Source of the DNA: Methylomonas rapida
GTDB lineage: Bacteria > Pseudomonadota > Gammaproteobacteria > Methylococcales > Methylomonadaceae
Length of the DNA stretch: 64,000 bases
Direction: 5' to 3'
Assembly (NCBI RefSeq): GCF_024360925.2
Contig: NZ_CP113517.1
Location: 3,286,001 to 3,350,000, forward strand
A program made the translations under genes and the position numbers. Below the pieces are notes generated by a model that worked only from the letters and a program-made list of their open reading frames with translations, was not told the DNA's origin and did not search any database. Position 1 is the first letter of the stretch; every line of letters starts with the position of its first letter. Shown here one piece after another: positions 53,670-63,546 of this stretch.

Positions 53670-56069
53670 TTAACCAGCCGGTTTGAGTTTTTCCAACGTT
53701 TGCTTGGCTTCATCCAAGCCGTCGAAATTGGCTTTCGAATCCACCGCTTTTTGCAAGTGCTCCTGCGCTTTTACCGTGTCGTTTTGTTTGAAATACAGCA
53801 TACCGATATGGTAATTGGTAATCGGCGACGCGGCATCGGCTTCCAGCGCCTTAGTCAGCATATCCTTGGCGAGTTCCAGTTTATCTTGCTTATAGGCTAT
53901 CCAGCCGACCGTGTCCAGAAAACTGGGGTTTTTGGATTTTGCCAACGGCTCGGCCATTTTTGCCGCGCGCTCCAGATTTTCCGGCGTGGCCGCATAATCG
54001 GACAAATAGCTGGCCAAATTATTCACGACCATTGCAGCCTGCGGATAACGTTTATACGACTCCTCGTACAGCGCCAGCACTTTATCGTGTTCGCCGGCAC
54101 CATGGTAGATTCTCGCCAAATCCTCGACCAATTCCATCGCCCCCTTGGTTTTTTCTATACCTTGGGTATAAATCTTGATGGCTTGATCCTTGTTGTTTTG
54201 CACCAATTCCGCCAGCGCCAGATTCCGATAAGGACTGAACCAGTCCGGCTTGATCTCCTGCGCTTTGGCGAAGTTCTTTTTAGCCTCGGCAAAGTTCTTC
54301 TGGCTCAAATAAACACCACCGAGCAGGTTATAAGCGATGAAATGATCCGGATGACGCTTGATGACTTGCTGTAATTCCGCGATCGCCTTGGCGTCCTGTT
54401 TTTGCGCCATGTAAGTTTTGACCAGTTCGGTCAAAGGTTCGATCGCATCGGGCTTTTTCTCGAGCGCATTTTTAAAGGCATCAACCGCGGCATCCAATTT
54501 GCCTTCGGCCTGATAGCCCAAAGCCGACATATAAAACCCTGCCGCATCATCGGGGAAGGTTTGCTGAACCTGTTTGGCCACCTCTTGCGCCTTGTCCCAT
54601 TGCTTTTTGGCCACTTCCAGCCTGAACAAGGCTTCCAGGCCTTTTTGGCTTTTGGGGTTGGCTTTCAACAGCTCGGCGATCTGCTGTCTGGCTTGCTCTT
54701 CGTTACCCGCATTAAGCTGCAAACCGGCCAATTCCAGGCGCGCCGACTCGTCCGCCGGAGCCGCGGCAACTACTTTTTCCATGTTTTCACGCGCCAGTTC
54801 CGGCTCGTTGTTGCGCAGATGCGTGGCCGCCAGCAGTTTCAACACGTTGACATTGTTGGGCTGATCGACCAAGACCGAACGAAAATCGCCAATCGCTTCC
54901 GGAATCTTGTTTTCGGCCAGGGCAAATTGACCGCGCAAGGTCAAGGCTTCGGCATCGCGGGGATTGGCGTCCAAGACCTCCTTGATCAAGGCCTTGGCCT
55001 CATCGATGCGTTTGGTGGCCGCGTAGATCCCAGCCAGTTTGTCGCGCGCGGAAATGCCATTCGGTCCCAACTTATCCTGCTCGACGACTTGTTTCAGGGT
55101 TGCCTCGGCTTTATCGGCCTGTTTGTTGGCCATTTGCAAGGAAGCCAGTTTAAACTTCAGCGCATAGGCATCCGGCTTTTGTTGCACGACAGACTGCAAC
55201 TCGGCGATCGCAGCTTCCAAACTACGTTTTTCCACCAGGAAATCGATCAGATTACTCGTGGCCGCTTCGTTATCGGGCAATTTCTGAATCGCCTCGCGTA
55301 ATGTTGCTTCGGCCTTGTCGAGCTGATGAGTGCCGACCTGGAATAACGCCAGATTTTTATAATGCTGCACCTCTTCCGGTTGCAGCTTGATGATGGCGCC
55401 CAGCAACTCCTCCGCCTCGGCGGTTTGTTGGTTTTTGGCGTAAATCCCCACCAGCATCGTGCGTAGCGGAATGCTGTCCGGCTTTTTTTCGATGCCTTGC
55501 TTCAACAAGGCGATTGCCTCGCCGACTTGATTGTTCTTGACCTGTATCGATGCCTTCATCAAGGTGGCCGATACATCGTCCGGGGATTTTTGCAGGGCCT
55601 TTTCCACGGACTGAATCGCGGCATCGCTGTTGTTCTTGGCCATCTGCACACCGGCCATCAATACCAGCGCTTCCGCATTATCCGGTTGCTTGGCCAATGC
55701 CTCCGTAGCCATTTTTTCGGCGTCATCCACCGCACGGTTCAATAGCAGCAATTGACCCACGCGAACACGTGCCATCACATGGTTTTCATCATTGGCGACG
55801 ATGGTGTTGTATTCCTTGAAGGCGTTTTCGATCTTACCTTGTTTGCTCAAGGTTTCCGCCATTTGATAACGGCTTTCCCAGTGTTTGGGATCGATCTGCA
55901 ATACGTTTTTGTACGCCAACTGGGCTTTTTCGTAATCCCCCGCCTGGAAAAGCTGACTGCCTTCCTCCATGTATTTCGCCTTGCGCTCATCGGCACCATC
56001 ACAGGCTACCAATCCGGTCGTTAAAACAGCAATACCTAGATTTCTTAAAATAGTTCTTTTTGTATACAT
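53670..56069 (-). CDS. Large TPR-repeat lipoprotein (PrsT-like)
   Basis: This 799-residue protein has a lipoprotein signal with lipobox Cys (AVLTTGLVAC) and about 20 tetratricopeptide repeats (for example AFKEYNTIVANDENHVMARV, KAQLAYKNVLQIDPKHWESR). It is probably an outer-membrane- or periplasm-facing scaffold. The length and pattern resemble PrsT, the TPR lipoprotein of exosortase/PEP-CTERM exopolysaccharide systems, but no exosortase or other epsH-type gene is in the window. It lies 11-14 kb from the glycan operon and may be unrelated. Confidence 0.82.
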   Translation of the reverse strand: MYTKRTILRNLGIAVLTTGLVACDGADERKAKYMEEGSQLFQAGDYEKAQLAYKNVLQIDPKHWESRYQMAETLSKQGKIENAFKEYNTIVANDENHVMARVRVGQLLLLNRAVDDAEKMATEALAKQPDNAEALVLMAGVQMAKNNSDAAIQSVEKALQKSPDDVSATLMKASIQVKNNQVGEAIALLKQGIEKKPDSIPLRTMLVGIYAKNQQTAEAEELLGAIIKLQPEEVQHYKNLALFQVGTHQLDKAEATLREAIQKLPDNEAATSNLIDFLVEKRSLEAAIAELQSVVQQKPDAYALKFKLASLQMANKQADKAEATLKQVVEQDKLGPNGISARDKLAGIYAATKRIDEAKALIKEVLDANPRDAEALTLRGQFALAENKIPEAIGDFRSVLVDQPNNVNVLKLLAATHLRNNEPELARENMEKVVAAAPADESARLELAGLQLNAGNEEQARQQIAELLKANPKSQKGLEALFRLEVAKKQWDKAQEVAKQVQQTFPDDAAGFYMSALGYQAEGKLDAAVDAFKNALEKKPDAIEPLTELVKTYMAQKQDAKAIAELQQVIKRHPDHFIAYNLLGGVYLSQKNFAEAKKNFAKAQEIKPDWFSPYRNLALAELVQNNKDQAIKIYTQGIEKTKGAMELVEDLARIYHGAGEHDKVLALYEESYKRYPQAAMVVNNLASYLSDYAATPENLERAAKMAEPLAKSKNPSFLDTVGWIAYKQDKLELAKDMLTKALEADAASPITNYHIGMLYFKQNDTVKAQEHLQKAVDSKANFDGLDEAKQTLEKLKPAG

Positions 56070-56305
56070 CTCGCTTCCATTTGCTTGAGTTTATCGGATC
56101 AGATCCGGGATAACGTTATTGCCTTCGGGATTTTATCGTATTTGCCCAAACGAAAAGCGCCCTACTTGGCTAGTTTTCTCAAGCCATGGTGCGGCATGTT
56201 GCCGCAGGCTTGTAGTCAGATTGGCATCGAAATCGTCGCTTCTGGACAGGCCAATCTCCAGGCGCTATGCTCTGAAATCATTCTCATCGTCTAGCTGGAG
56301 ACCTC

Positions 56306-56944
56306 ATGTCACTGACACCCGCACACTTACCGAAATTGTTCGATGCAGTCGCCGCCGCCATCAATGAAAACGCCGCCGCCGTTACCGAACTGGATCAAGC
56401 TATCGGCGACGGCGACCATGTGTTTAATTTGCAGCGCGGCATAGAAGCCTTACAGAGTCACGCCACCGAGATCGCTGGCCTGGACTGGACCGCGGCCTGG
56501 CAAAAAATCGGCATGACGGTGATGGCGGCCATCGGCGGCGCCTCGGGTTCTCTATATGCCACCTTGTTCATCAGCCTGCATAAAAACACGAAAGACAAGC
56601 CTGTAGATCCCAAAACCTTCGCCGAGGCGCTACATTTGGCGGTAGAGGCGGTCAAGCAACGCGGCAAGGCCGACGTCGGCGAAAAAACCATGCTTGATGT
56701 ATGGGTACCGGTGGCGGCTGCCCTGAAACAGGATGTGGAGGAAGGCAAAAATTTGCATGAGATTCTGGATCATGTTCACGCCGTTGCCGAAGCGGGCGTC
56801 GAAGCCACTCGCGACATGGTGGCCACCAAAGGCCGCGCCTCGTTTCTGGGCGAGCGCAGCAAAGGCCATATCGATGCCGGCGCCAAAACCGCGCAATTGA
56901 TGATAGCCGCGATTGCAAACCACATTAAAACGGTCGCAGAGTAA
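56306..56944 (+). CDS. dhaL: Dihydroxyacetone kinase ADP-binding subunit DhaL
   Basis: This 212-residue protein has the metal/ADP-binding motif AIGDGDHVFNLQRG, the conserved MAAIGGASGSLYATLF segment and GERSKGHIDAGAKT. DhaL transfers phosphate to dihydroxyacetone bound to DhaK. GGAG lies eight bases before the ATG. It faces the dhaK gene, which runs convergently, rather than being in an operon with it. No DhaM phosphotransferase is in the window. Confidence 0.93.
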   Translation: MSLTPAHLPKLFDAVAAAINENAAAVTELDQAIGDGDHVFNLQRGIEALQSHATEIAGLDWTAAWQKIGMTVMAAIGGASGSLYATLFISLHKNTKDKPVDPKTFAEALHLAVEAVKQRGKADVGEKTMLDVWVPVAAALKQDVEEGKNLHEILDHVHAVAEAGVEATRDMVATKGRASFLGERSKGHIDAGAKTAQLMIAAIANHIKTVAE

Positions 56945-56954
56945 GTCAACCAAA

Positions 56955-56975
56955 AAGGGGAGTAAAACTCCCCTT
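56955..56975 (-). terminator. Terminator hairpin downstream of dhaK (shared with dhaL)
   Basis: Arms AAGGGGAGT and ACTCCCCTT enclose a three-base loop, and on the minus strand TTTTTGG follows. It lies between the convergent ends of dhaL and dhaK; the T-run favours dhaK as the terminated gene. Confidence 0.7.
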
Positions 56976-57095
56976 CCCGCCGAGGCATAAAAGTAAAAAG
57001 CGCCTGCGTTATTCGGCAATAGCTAAAGCTGTTGCATTCCTCAAGGTTACGACTGACGTGATAAAACTTTGGCTTTTTCCGGTAAATGCGCTGGA

Positions 57096-58082
57096 TCAAC
57101 AACCCCAGCGTAAAGCGGCGGTATTGACCGGCGCATCCCACAAATGCAACATCTCGTCATCCAGCAAGGTCAGCGTCAACGAGCAACCTGCCATATCCAG
57201 CGAAGTCGTGAAATTGCCGACCAGCGAGCGCTGAATCTGCAAACCACGCTGCTGCCAATATTGCCAGGCCAATTCGTAGACCAGATGCAATTCCACCAAC
57301 GGCGTGCCGCCAAAACCGTTGACATGCAGCAGCACAGCCTGGCCGGCTTGCGGATTCAGTTCAGCGTGGATATGACCGGCCAATTGCGCGACGATTTCAG
57401 TCGCCGAAACTAGCTTGCCGGTTTCCCGGCCGCGTTCGCCGTGAATCCCCACGCCCATCTCGATTTCATCGTCGGCAATACTGAAGGTTGGATGCCCCAG
57501 GGCCGGCACGGTGCAACTGGTCAAAGCCACGCCCATGGAAGCCGTGGCTTGCACCACTCTATCCCCCAGGGCTTTGCAGGCCATCAAATCGTAGCCCTCT
57601 TCCGCCGCCGCACCGACGATTTTCTCGACGATCGTGGTGCCGGCCACGCCGCGACGGCCTATCGCATGATCCTTCGGCAAGGAAACATCATCGTTGACCA
57701 GCACGGTCGCATTCGGCCCTTCCAGCATCTCGGCCGCCATCTCGAAATTCATCACATCGCCGGCGTAATTCTTCACGATGAACAACACCCCGGCTCCGCC
57801 GTCAACGGCTTGCGCGGCAGCCAGCATTTGATCCGGCGTCGGCGAGGTAAAGATTTGCCCCGGACAAGCCGCATCCAGCATGCCGAAGCCGACGAAACCG
57901 CTGTGCAAGGGCTCATGGCCGGAGCCGCCGCCGGAAATCAGCGCCACCTTGCCGGGTTTGGGCTGCTTGCGGGCAACGAAGTTGGGATCGGTGCTCAGTT
58001 GCACGATGTCGGCATGGGCCTTGGCAAAGCCTTGCAGACTGGTGTCCAGAACGGTGGCGGGACTGTCGATGAATTTTTTCAT
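57096..58082 (-). CDS. dhaK: Dihydroxyacetone kinase substrate-binding subunit DhaK
   Basis: This 328-residue protein binds dihydroxyacetone covalently through a His, here in GVGIHGERGRETG. Conserved parts are ALISGGGSGHEPLHSGFVG, VLFIVKNYAGDVMNFEMAAE and SCTVPALGHPTFSI. With DhaL it makes dihydroxyacetone phosphate. It is transcribed with the HAD-IIA gene 14 bases upstream. The phosphate donor (a PTS DhaM or another subunit) is not in view. Confidence 0.93.
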   Translation of the reverse strand: MKKFIDSPATVLDTSLQGFAKAHADIVQLSTDPNFVARKQPKPGKVALISGGGSGHEPLHSGFVGFGMLDAACPGQIFTSPTPDQMLAAAQAVDGGAGVLFIVKNYAGDVMNFEMAAEMLEGPNATVLVNDDVSLPKDHAIGRRGVAGTTIVEKIVGAAAEEGYDLMACKALGDRVVQATASMGVALTSCTVPALGHPTFSIADDEIEMGVGIHGERGRETGKLVSATEIVAQLAGHIHAELNPQAGQAVLLHVNGFGGTPLVELHLVYELAWQYWQQRGLQIQRSLVGNFTTSLDMAGCSLTLTLLDDEMLHLWDAPVNTAALRWGC

Positions 58083-58096
58083 GGTTATCTCCTTAT

Positions 58097-58909
58097 TTAT
58101 ATCAGCAAGGCCCGGGTCAAGGCCTGAATATCTTGCATCACCCAGGTGGGCGCGTAATCGAGCGAGGCAATGTCGCTTTCCTTGGAAATACCCGACAATA
58201 CCAACACGCTCCGTGTGCCCGCTCGCACCGCGCCCAGAATATCGGTATCCAGCCTATCGCCGATGGCTATCACGCGTTCCGGTTCAACACCCAGTAAAGC
58301 CAAGGCTTGTTGATAAATGATCGGTTCCGGCTTGCCGATGAGGGTGGGTGTAACGCCGGTCGCGGCGCTCAAGGCCGCCAGCGTCGCGCCATTGCCCGGC
58401 AAAAAGCCGCGCTCGCTGGGCAAGGTCACGTCGCCATTGGTGCCGTAAAAATGTGCGCCAGCTTGAATATTCAAAGCCGCCGTACAGAGCTTGTCCCAGC
58501 TCAAGTCCTTGTCCAAACCACTGACGACCAAATGCGCGCGTCTATCGCCCTCGATATCGTCCAAACCGGTCAAGATAAAACCCAAATCCAGCAAGGGTTG
58601 GCGCGCGCCGACACCTCCGATCACGAACACGCGTGTCGTTTCCGGTTGGTAGCGCTCAGCCAGATATAAAGCGGTCGCCATGCCGGAAGTCAGAATTTCA
58701 CCAAGCTCGACTCTCACCCGCATCTTCGCCAGTTTTGCGACGTATTGCTCGGCACTCAGACTGGCGTTATTGGTCGCCAGCACGAACGGTAGACGCAAAT
58801 CGCGCAAAGTCTGAAAAAACTCGCTCAACCCGGCTTGCGCCTGATCGCCGTGCCACAACACACCATCCATATCGATGATCAAACCGCTAATATCACTGAA
58901 TGCTTGCAT
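58097..58909 (-). CDS. HAD-IIA family phosphatase (NagD/AraL-like)
   Basis: This 270-residue protein has motif I DMDGVLWHGD (nucleophile Asp), motif II ATNNASLS, motif III Lys in LIGKPEPIIYQQA and motif IV IGDRLDTDILGA, as in NagD-type sugar-phosphate phosphatases. The start at ATG 58909 is supported by domain onset; the longer frame to 58996 is not. It lies upstream of dhaK in the same direction and could act on DHAP-related metabolites. The substrate is unknown. Confidence 0.88.
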   Translation of the reverse strand: MQAFSDISGLIIDMDGVLWHGDQAQAGLSEFFQTLRDLRLPFVLATNNASLSAEQYVAKLAKMRVRVELGEILTSGMATALYLAERYQPETTRVFVIGGVGARQPLLDLGFILTGLDDIEGDRRAHLVVSGLDKDLSWDKLCTAALNIQAGAHFYGTNGDVTLPSERGFLPGNGATLAALSAATGVTPTLIGKPEPIIYQQALALLGVEPERVIAIGDRLDTDILGAVRAGTRSVLVLSGISKESDIASLDYAPTWVMQDIQALTRALLI

Positions 58910-59051
58910 ATCCAAAACCAGGCTCAACCCGCAAAAAACAGTCGCAAAGAATTGCATAAAGCCCAGCACCTGTCTACCCGGCCAATAGCCATTCAATTTT
59001 ATTGCTTGACTTGAAGGCGATAACCTTGTTTAATAAGCGGCTCTTGAGCAA

Positions 59052-59127
<76 letters not shown>

Positions 59128-59164
59128 TGAATTTCAAAGGCCTTGCCGCAATGCAAAGCCTTTT

Positions 59165-61411
59165 TTATTTCCCCTTCCCAGCAGCCTCAATCAATTGTCC
59201 GAAACTGATAGCGCCGTCGCCAGCGGGTAATCGTTCGGACAGATAAACGCTAAAGCCCTGCTCGATCAATTCACCTTGCGCCAACTCGGTCAACAAGCGG
59301 TTTTGGAATACGCCGCCCGTCAAACCGACGTTGACAACGCCATGAATCTCGCGCAAATGCTGCGCCTGATCGACGATGGCTCTTGCCAGACTGGCATGAA
59401 ACGCCCCTCCCCGCTCGGCTTTACTCAATGCTGGGTTCGTCAGCATCGGCAGCAACGGGCGCCAGTCCGTCACCAGGATACCGGCGCCGTTGAACGACAA
59501 GGGCAAATCCAGCCCCGGTACATCGGCGCGGCTAATGGCTTCCAGCCGCATCGCGGCATGGCCTTCGTAGCTGGAATAGCATCCGATGCCCATCAACGCC
59601 GCTGCCGCATCGAACAATCTGCCAACAGAACTGGTCAGCGGGCTGTTGACGCCTTTTTCCAGCGCGCTTTTCAGCAAAGCGGCATCGGGCAATCCCACTT
59701 GCCACTCCAGGCCCGCTTCCCAGCAGACCGCCAACGCGCACCGCCAGGGTTCGCGACTGGCTTTCTCGCCTCCCGGCAATCGAAATGTCTTTAAAGTCCC
59801 TACCCGCAGCCAACTACCGGGCGCACCCAGCAAGGTTTCACCGCCCCAAATCGTGCCATCCTCGCCGTAACCGGTGCCATCCCAAGTGAACACCAGCATG
59901 GGATCTTGTACGCCGTGCTCACCCACCAGCGCCGAAGCATGGGCATAATGATGAAAAACCGGTATCACCGGCAATCCCGCCTGCCTGGCCCAGCGCGTGG
60001 CATGATAGCCAGGATGCGCATCGCAAACCACAGCCTCAGGTCGAACGCCGTACAGCCTTTGCAAATCGGCGATGACTTGCGTGAACACCTGCTCGCTGCG
60101 CGGCGACCCCAGATTGCCGATATGCGGCGATACCACCAAGCGCCGCCCGAACCCCAACGCCACGGTATTTTTCAAATCAGCGCCGACCGCCAATAAGGGC
60201 TGCCCGAAACTGAACGGCACAGCCAATTCCAGCGGCGCCGTGCCACGGCCCAGGCGTATCGGCCTGGGTTTGCCGGCGATGCGGCGATAAACCGAGTCGT
60301 CCGCCGGCCTTAAAATCGGCCGGTCGTGATGCAAAAACGCATCCGCCACCCGCGCCAGCCGGCTTTCGACTTCCTCGCCGTCGGTCAGCACCGGCTCGCC
60401 GCTGATATTCGCGGACGTCGCCACCAAGGGTTTGCCAAAATCATTGATCAGCAAATGATGCAACGGGCTGTAAGGCAACATCAGCCCCCATTCCGCCAAA
60501 TCGGGCGCAATCTCGTCGACCAGCGGCGATGGCAAGCGCTTCCTGCCTAACACGATGGGCCGCAGCGGCGAACGCAGCAACGCGCGCTCGTCGGGCTCCA
60601 GCTCCGCCAGGGTATCGACGACCGCCAAACCATCGTCGCCGCGCCAGGGCACCAGCACCGCCAGGGGCTTGTCCGGCCTGGCCTTTTGCAAACGCAGTCG
60701 CCTTACCGGTTCTGACTGGGCGGCATCGCACAAAAGATGATAACCGCCTACCCCCTTGACCGCGACCAGCAAACCCGCGCGCAACGCCACCGAACAAGCG
60801 GCCAATGCGGCTTCATTGCCGGTTTGGTCAACAAATCCCAGCCGGCGGAACAGCAATCCCGGACCGCAACGAGCACACGCCAGCGGCTGGGCATGATAAC
60901 GGCGGTCGTTAGGATTGCTGTATTCTGCCTGGCAAGCCGGGCATAGCGGAAAGTCCGCCATCGCGGTGTTGGGCCTGTCGTAAGGCAAGCCATCGATCAG
61001 CGTATAGCGCGGACCGCATTGGGTACAATTGATGAAGGGGTAACGGTAACGGCGCTCGGCGGGGTCTTGCATCTCCGCGAGGCAATCGTCGCAAACGAAA
61101 TAATCGGGCGGGATATGCGCGTCGGTGGTTTCATCGGCGGCACTGGCCAAAATCCTGAAATCCGGGTAGTCGGCAAGCTCGACGATCGCTACCGTTGGCG
61201 TTTCCGGTTGCGCCAATGGCGGCGCGCGCCGAATCAGCTCCCGTTCGAAACAACGCAAAGACTGGGCACTACCTTGGGCATGAATCTCGACCCGGCCGCT
61301 ACGATTGCGCACCCAGCCCGTCAGGTTCAATTCATGGGCCAAGCGGCTGACAAAAGGCCTAAATCCCACGCCCTGCACGCGGCCGATGATGACGATATGA
61401 ACAGCGTGCAC
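59165..61411 (-). CDS. hypF: Hydrogenase maturation carbamoyltransferase HypF
   Basis: HypF turns carbamoyl phosphate and ATP into carbamoyl-AMP for HypE, supplying the CN ligands of [NiFe] hydrogenase. The 748-residue protein has the acylphosphatase domain (IGRVQGVGFRPFVSRLAHEL), two zinc fingers (CDDCLAEMQ/NCTQCGP and CPACQAEYS/ACARCGP), the YrdC domain and the Kae1-like part with HHYAHASALVGEHG. It is last in the hyp operon, about 110 bases after hypD across a repeat. Confidence 0.96.
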   Translation of the reverse strand: MHAVHIVIIGRVQGVGFRPFVSRLAHELNLTGWVRNRSGRVEIHAQGSAQSLRCFERELIRRAPPLAQPETPTVAIVELADYPDFRILASAADETTDAHIPPDYFVCDDCLAEMQDPAERRYRYPFINCTQCGPRYTLIDGLPYDRPNTAMADFPLCPACQAEYSNPNDRRYHAQPLACARCGPGLLFRRLGFVDQTGNEAALAACSVALRAGLLVAVKGVGGYHLLCDAAQSEPVRRLRLQKARPDKPLAVLVPWRGDDGLAVVDTLAELEPDERALLRSPLRPIVLGRKRLPSPLVDEIAPDLAEWGLMLPYSPLHHLLINDFGKPLVATSANISGEPVLTDGEEVESRLARVADAFLHHDRPILRPADDSVYRRIAGKPRPIRLGRGTAPLELAVPFSFGQPLLAVGADLKNTVALGFGRRLVVSPHIGNLGSPRSEQVFTQVIADLQRLYGVRPEAVVCDAHPGYHATRWARQAGLPVIPVFHHYAHASALVGEHGVQDPMLVFTWDGTGYGEDGTIWGGETLLGAPGSWLRVGTLKTFRLPGGEKASREPWRCALAVCWEAGLEWQVGLPDAALLKSALEKGVNSPLTSSVGRLFDAAAALMGIGCYSSYEGHAAMRLEAISRADVPGLDLPLSFNGAGILVTDWRPLLPMLTNPALSKAERGGAFHASLARAIVDQAQHLREIHGVVNVGLTGGVFQNRLLTELAQGELIEQGFSVYLSERLPAGDGAISFGQLIEAAGKGK

Positions 61412-61457
61412 CGCGATAAATTCGTTAAAATTAGGCCATCAATAACTGACAAAATAT

Positions 61458-61492
61458 CCCCTCGCCCTCTGGGAGAGGGTTAGGGTGAGGGG
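61458..61492. repeat. REP-like palindrome between hypD and hypF
   Basis: CCCCTC...GAGGGG outer arms and CCCTCT/AGAGGG inner arms, with GGTTAGGGTGAGG between them, make the CCCTAACCCTCTCCC-type repeat that occurs widely as an intergenic element in proteobacteria. It may act as a weak transcript-end or stabiliser signal. Confidence 0.7.
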
Positions 61493-61523
61493 AATATACT
61501 GGGGCGTTATTGAAACCAAATCC

Positions 61524-62639
61524 TTAGTCCATTGGAACGACTTGCGCGGTTTCCTTGCGCATACCACTTGCCCACCAGATGCGGCAGGCGCCTTCGTCCG
61601 ACACCATGCACGGACCAACCGGGGTGCGCGGCGTGCAGGCCGTGCCGTAAATGCGGCAATCCAGCGGTTTGATTTTGCCCAACACCACCCGCGCGCAATC
61701 GCAGCCGGGCGGCATTTCACCGACATGTTCGCGGGCCTGGCTGGAGGCATCCGGAAAACGCAGTCTGGCGTTGTGGCTGTCGTAATCCGGCTTGAGCTCG
61801 AAACCGGAAGCCGGAATCACCCCAATGCCGCGCCACGGTGCATCGACCACGGCCAAGGTTTGCGCCAACAAGGCCTTGGCTTTGGGATTGCCATTAGGCT
61901 TGACCACCTCGGGATAACAATTATCCAGAAAAGGCCTGTTCTCTATCAGTTGCCGCAACACCGAATACGTCGCGGCCAACAGGCTCTCCGGCGTGAAACC
62001 GGCGATAGCCGCCGGAATTTGATGTTTATCGACGACAAATTGCCATTCTTCCGACCCCATCACGGTAGAAACATGACCCGGCGCAATCAACGCATCGAAG
62101 CCGGGTTGCTCGGACTCCAGCAGCATAGACACCGCAGGCCAGGTCAGGCGGCCACTCATCAGCAGCAATAGATTGTCGGGCATGCCCTCAGCGATCATGC
62201 CCGCTACCGGCGCGCAGGTGGTCTCGAACCCGGCGACGAAGAACACCACGGTCTTGTGCGGTTCGGCACGGGCTATCTTGACCGCTTCCAACGGCGAGGC
62301 GATTGGTCGCACGTCGGCACCGGCCGCCTTGGCTTGTTCCAGCGAACGAATGGCTTTTTTGGATACATTGACCGGTACCCGCAGCATATCGCCGAAACTC
62401 AGCAGCACGATGTCTTCGTTCAACGCCAAATGAATGGCTTGATAAATATCTTGCTCCGGGCACACGCAGACCGGACAGCCGGGGCCGGGGATCAGTTCGA
62501 TTTGTCCCGGCAGGGCTTTGCGCAAACCGGCCATCGAAATCGAGCGTTCATGCCCGCCGCAAACGTTCATCAAGCGCACCCGTTCCGGCAGCGGCAGCGC
62601 GCGAATTTTTTCCAGCCAGTGTTGTGCGCTATGCATCAT
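61524..62639 (-). CDS. hypD: Hydrogenase maturation protein HypD
   Basis: HypD holds the Fe(CN)2CO core with HypC. The 371-residue protein has NVCGGHERSISMAG, the essential GPGCPVCVCPEQD, AGFETTCAPVAG, and the C-terminal cysteines PPGCDCARVVLGK, LDCRIYGTACTP and GPCMVSDEGACRIW for the [4Fe-4S] cluster. ATG 62639 is preferred with a second ATG next to it. It follows hypB by 48 bases. Confidence 0.96.
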   Translation of the reverse strand: MMHSAQHWLEKIRALPLPERVRLMNVCGGHERSISMAGLRKALPGQIELIPGPGCPVCVCPEQDIYQAIHLALNEDIVLLSFGDMLRVPVNVSKKAIRSLEQAKAAGADVRPIASPLEAVKIARAEPHKTVVFFVAGFETTCAPVAGMIAEGMPDNLLLLMSGRLTWPAVSMLLESEQPGFDALIAPGHVSTVMGSEEWQFVVDKHQIPAAIAGFTPESLLAATYSVLRQLIENRPFLDNCYPEVVKPNGNPKAKALLAQTLAVVDAPWRGIGVIPASGFELKPDYDSHNARLRFPDASSQAREHVGEMPPGCDCARVVLGKIKPLDCRIYGTACTPRTPVGPCMVSDEGACRIWWASGMRKETAQVVPMD

Positions 62640-62687
62640 TAACCATGAGTCTGCCGATCCCAAAAAGTCCGTTCAAGCCTTGCATCA

Positions 62688-63527
62688 TCAAACCCTGACA
62701 ACCGGACGGAAACGCGGCTGCGACGCCGGGTCATGCAGGCTTTGCCCATCCTGCTGCACCCTGGGACGCAGCGTTTGCCCGTTTTTGACCCGCTGTTTAT
62801 GTTCGGCCACTTCATGTTGCAGCCATTCCAGCCAAGCCTCCATGCCTTGCCCCGAGCGGCTGGACAGGTTAAAAACCGGCGCGCTGCTGGCCAACTTGCG
62901 TTGACACAGCTCCGCCCGTTCCGGCGAGAAATCGTCCAGATGCGGCAACAGATCAATCTTGGTGATCAGCATCAAATCGGCAGCGCGGAACATCACCGGA
63001 TATTTGGCCGGCTTGTCGTCGCCTTCCGTCACCGACAGCAAGGTAACGTTACGGTGATGACCCAAATCGAAACTGGCCGGGCACACCAGATTACCGACGT
63101 TTTCGATGAACAACAGATCGAGCTTGGACAAATCGAAATGATCGAGCGCCGGTCCCAGCAAATGCGCATCCAGATGACAGGCCGTGCCGGTGGTGATTTG
63201 ATGGGCCGGCACGCCCTGGGCGCGAATACGGTCGGCGTCGTTCTCGGTTTCCAGGTCGCCTTCTATCACGCCGATGTTCAAGCTATCCTTGAGCCGCTGA
63301 ATGGTGGCTTCCAGCAACGCGGTCTTGCCGGAACCCGGCGACGACATCAAGTTGATGGCCAGCACGCCCTGCGCATCGAGCCTGGCCCGATTCTGCTCGG
63401 CATGGGCATCGTTGTGCTTGAGCAAATTGCTCAGCACGGTCACGGCAGATACCGGTTTTTGTGCCGGCGCGGTAAACAATAAATGCCGGTTACCCGACGT
63501 TACATTACAGCCACAGGTATTACACAT
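62688..63527 (-). CDS. hypB: Hydrogenase nickel incorporation GTPase HypB
   Basis: HypB is the nickel-delivering GTPase. The 279-residue protein begins MCNTCGC, the nickel-binding N-terminal motif, has the P-loop SSPGSGKTAL, Walker B LDLLFIENVGNLVCPASFD with the metal-site Cys, and the guanine motif ITKIDLLP. There is no His-rich nickel-storage tract. ATG 63527 lies seven bases after GAGGGGAG, so the TTG at 63533 is not the start. It follows hypA by 19 bases. Confidence 0.97.
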   Translation of the reverse strand: MCNTCGCNVTSGNRHLLFTAPAQKPVSAVTVLSNLLKHNDAHAEQNRARLDAQGVLAINLMSSPGSGKTALLEATIQRLKDSLNIGVIEGDLETENDADRIRAQGVPAHQITTGTACHLDAHLLGPALDHFDLSKLDLLFIENVGNLVCPASFDLGHHRNVTLLSVTEGDDKPAKYPVMFRAADLMLITKIDLLPHLDDFSPERAELCQRKLASSAPVFNLSSRSGQGMEAWLEWLQHEVAEHKQRVKNGQTLRPRVQQDGQSLHDPASQPRFRPVVRV

Positions 63528-63546
63528 GGTCAAACTCCCCTCAAAT

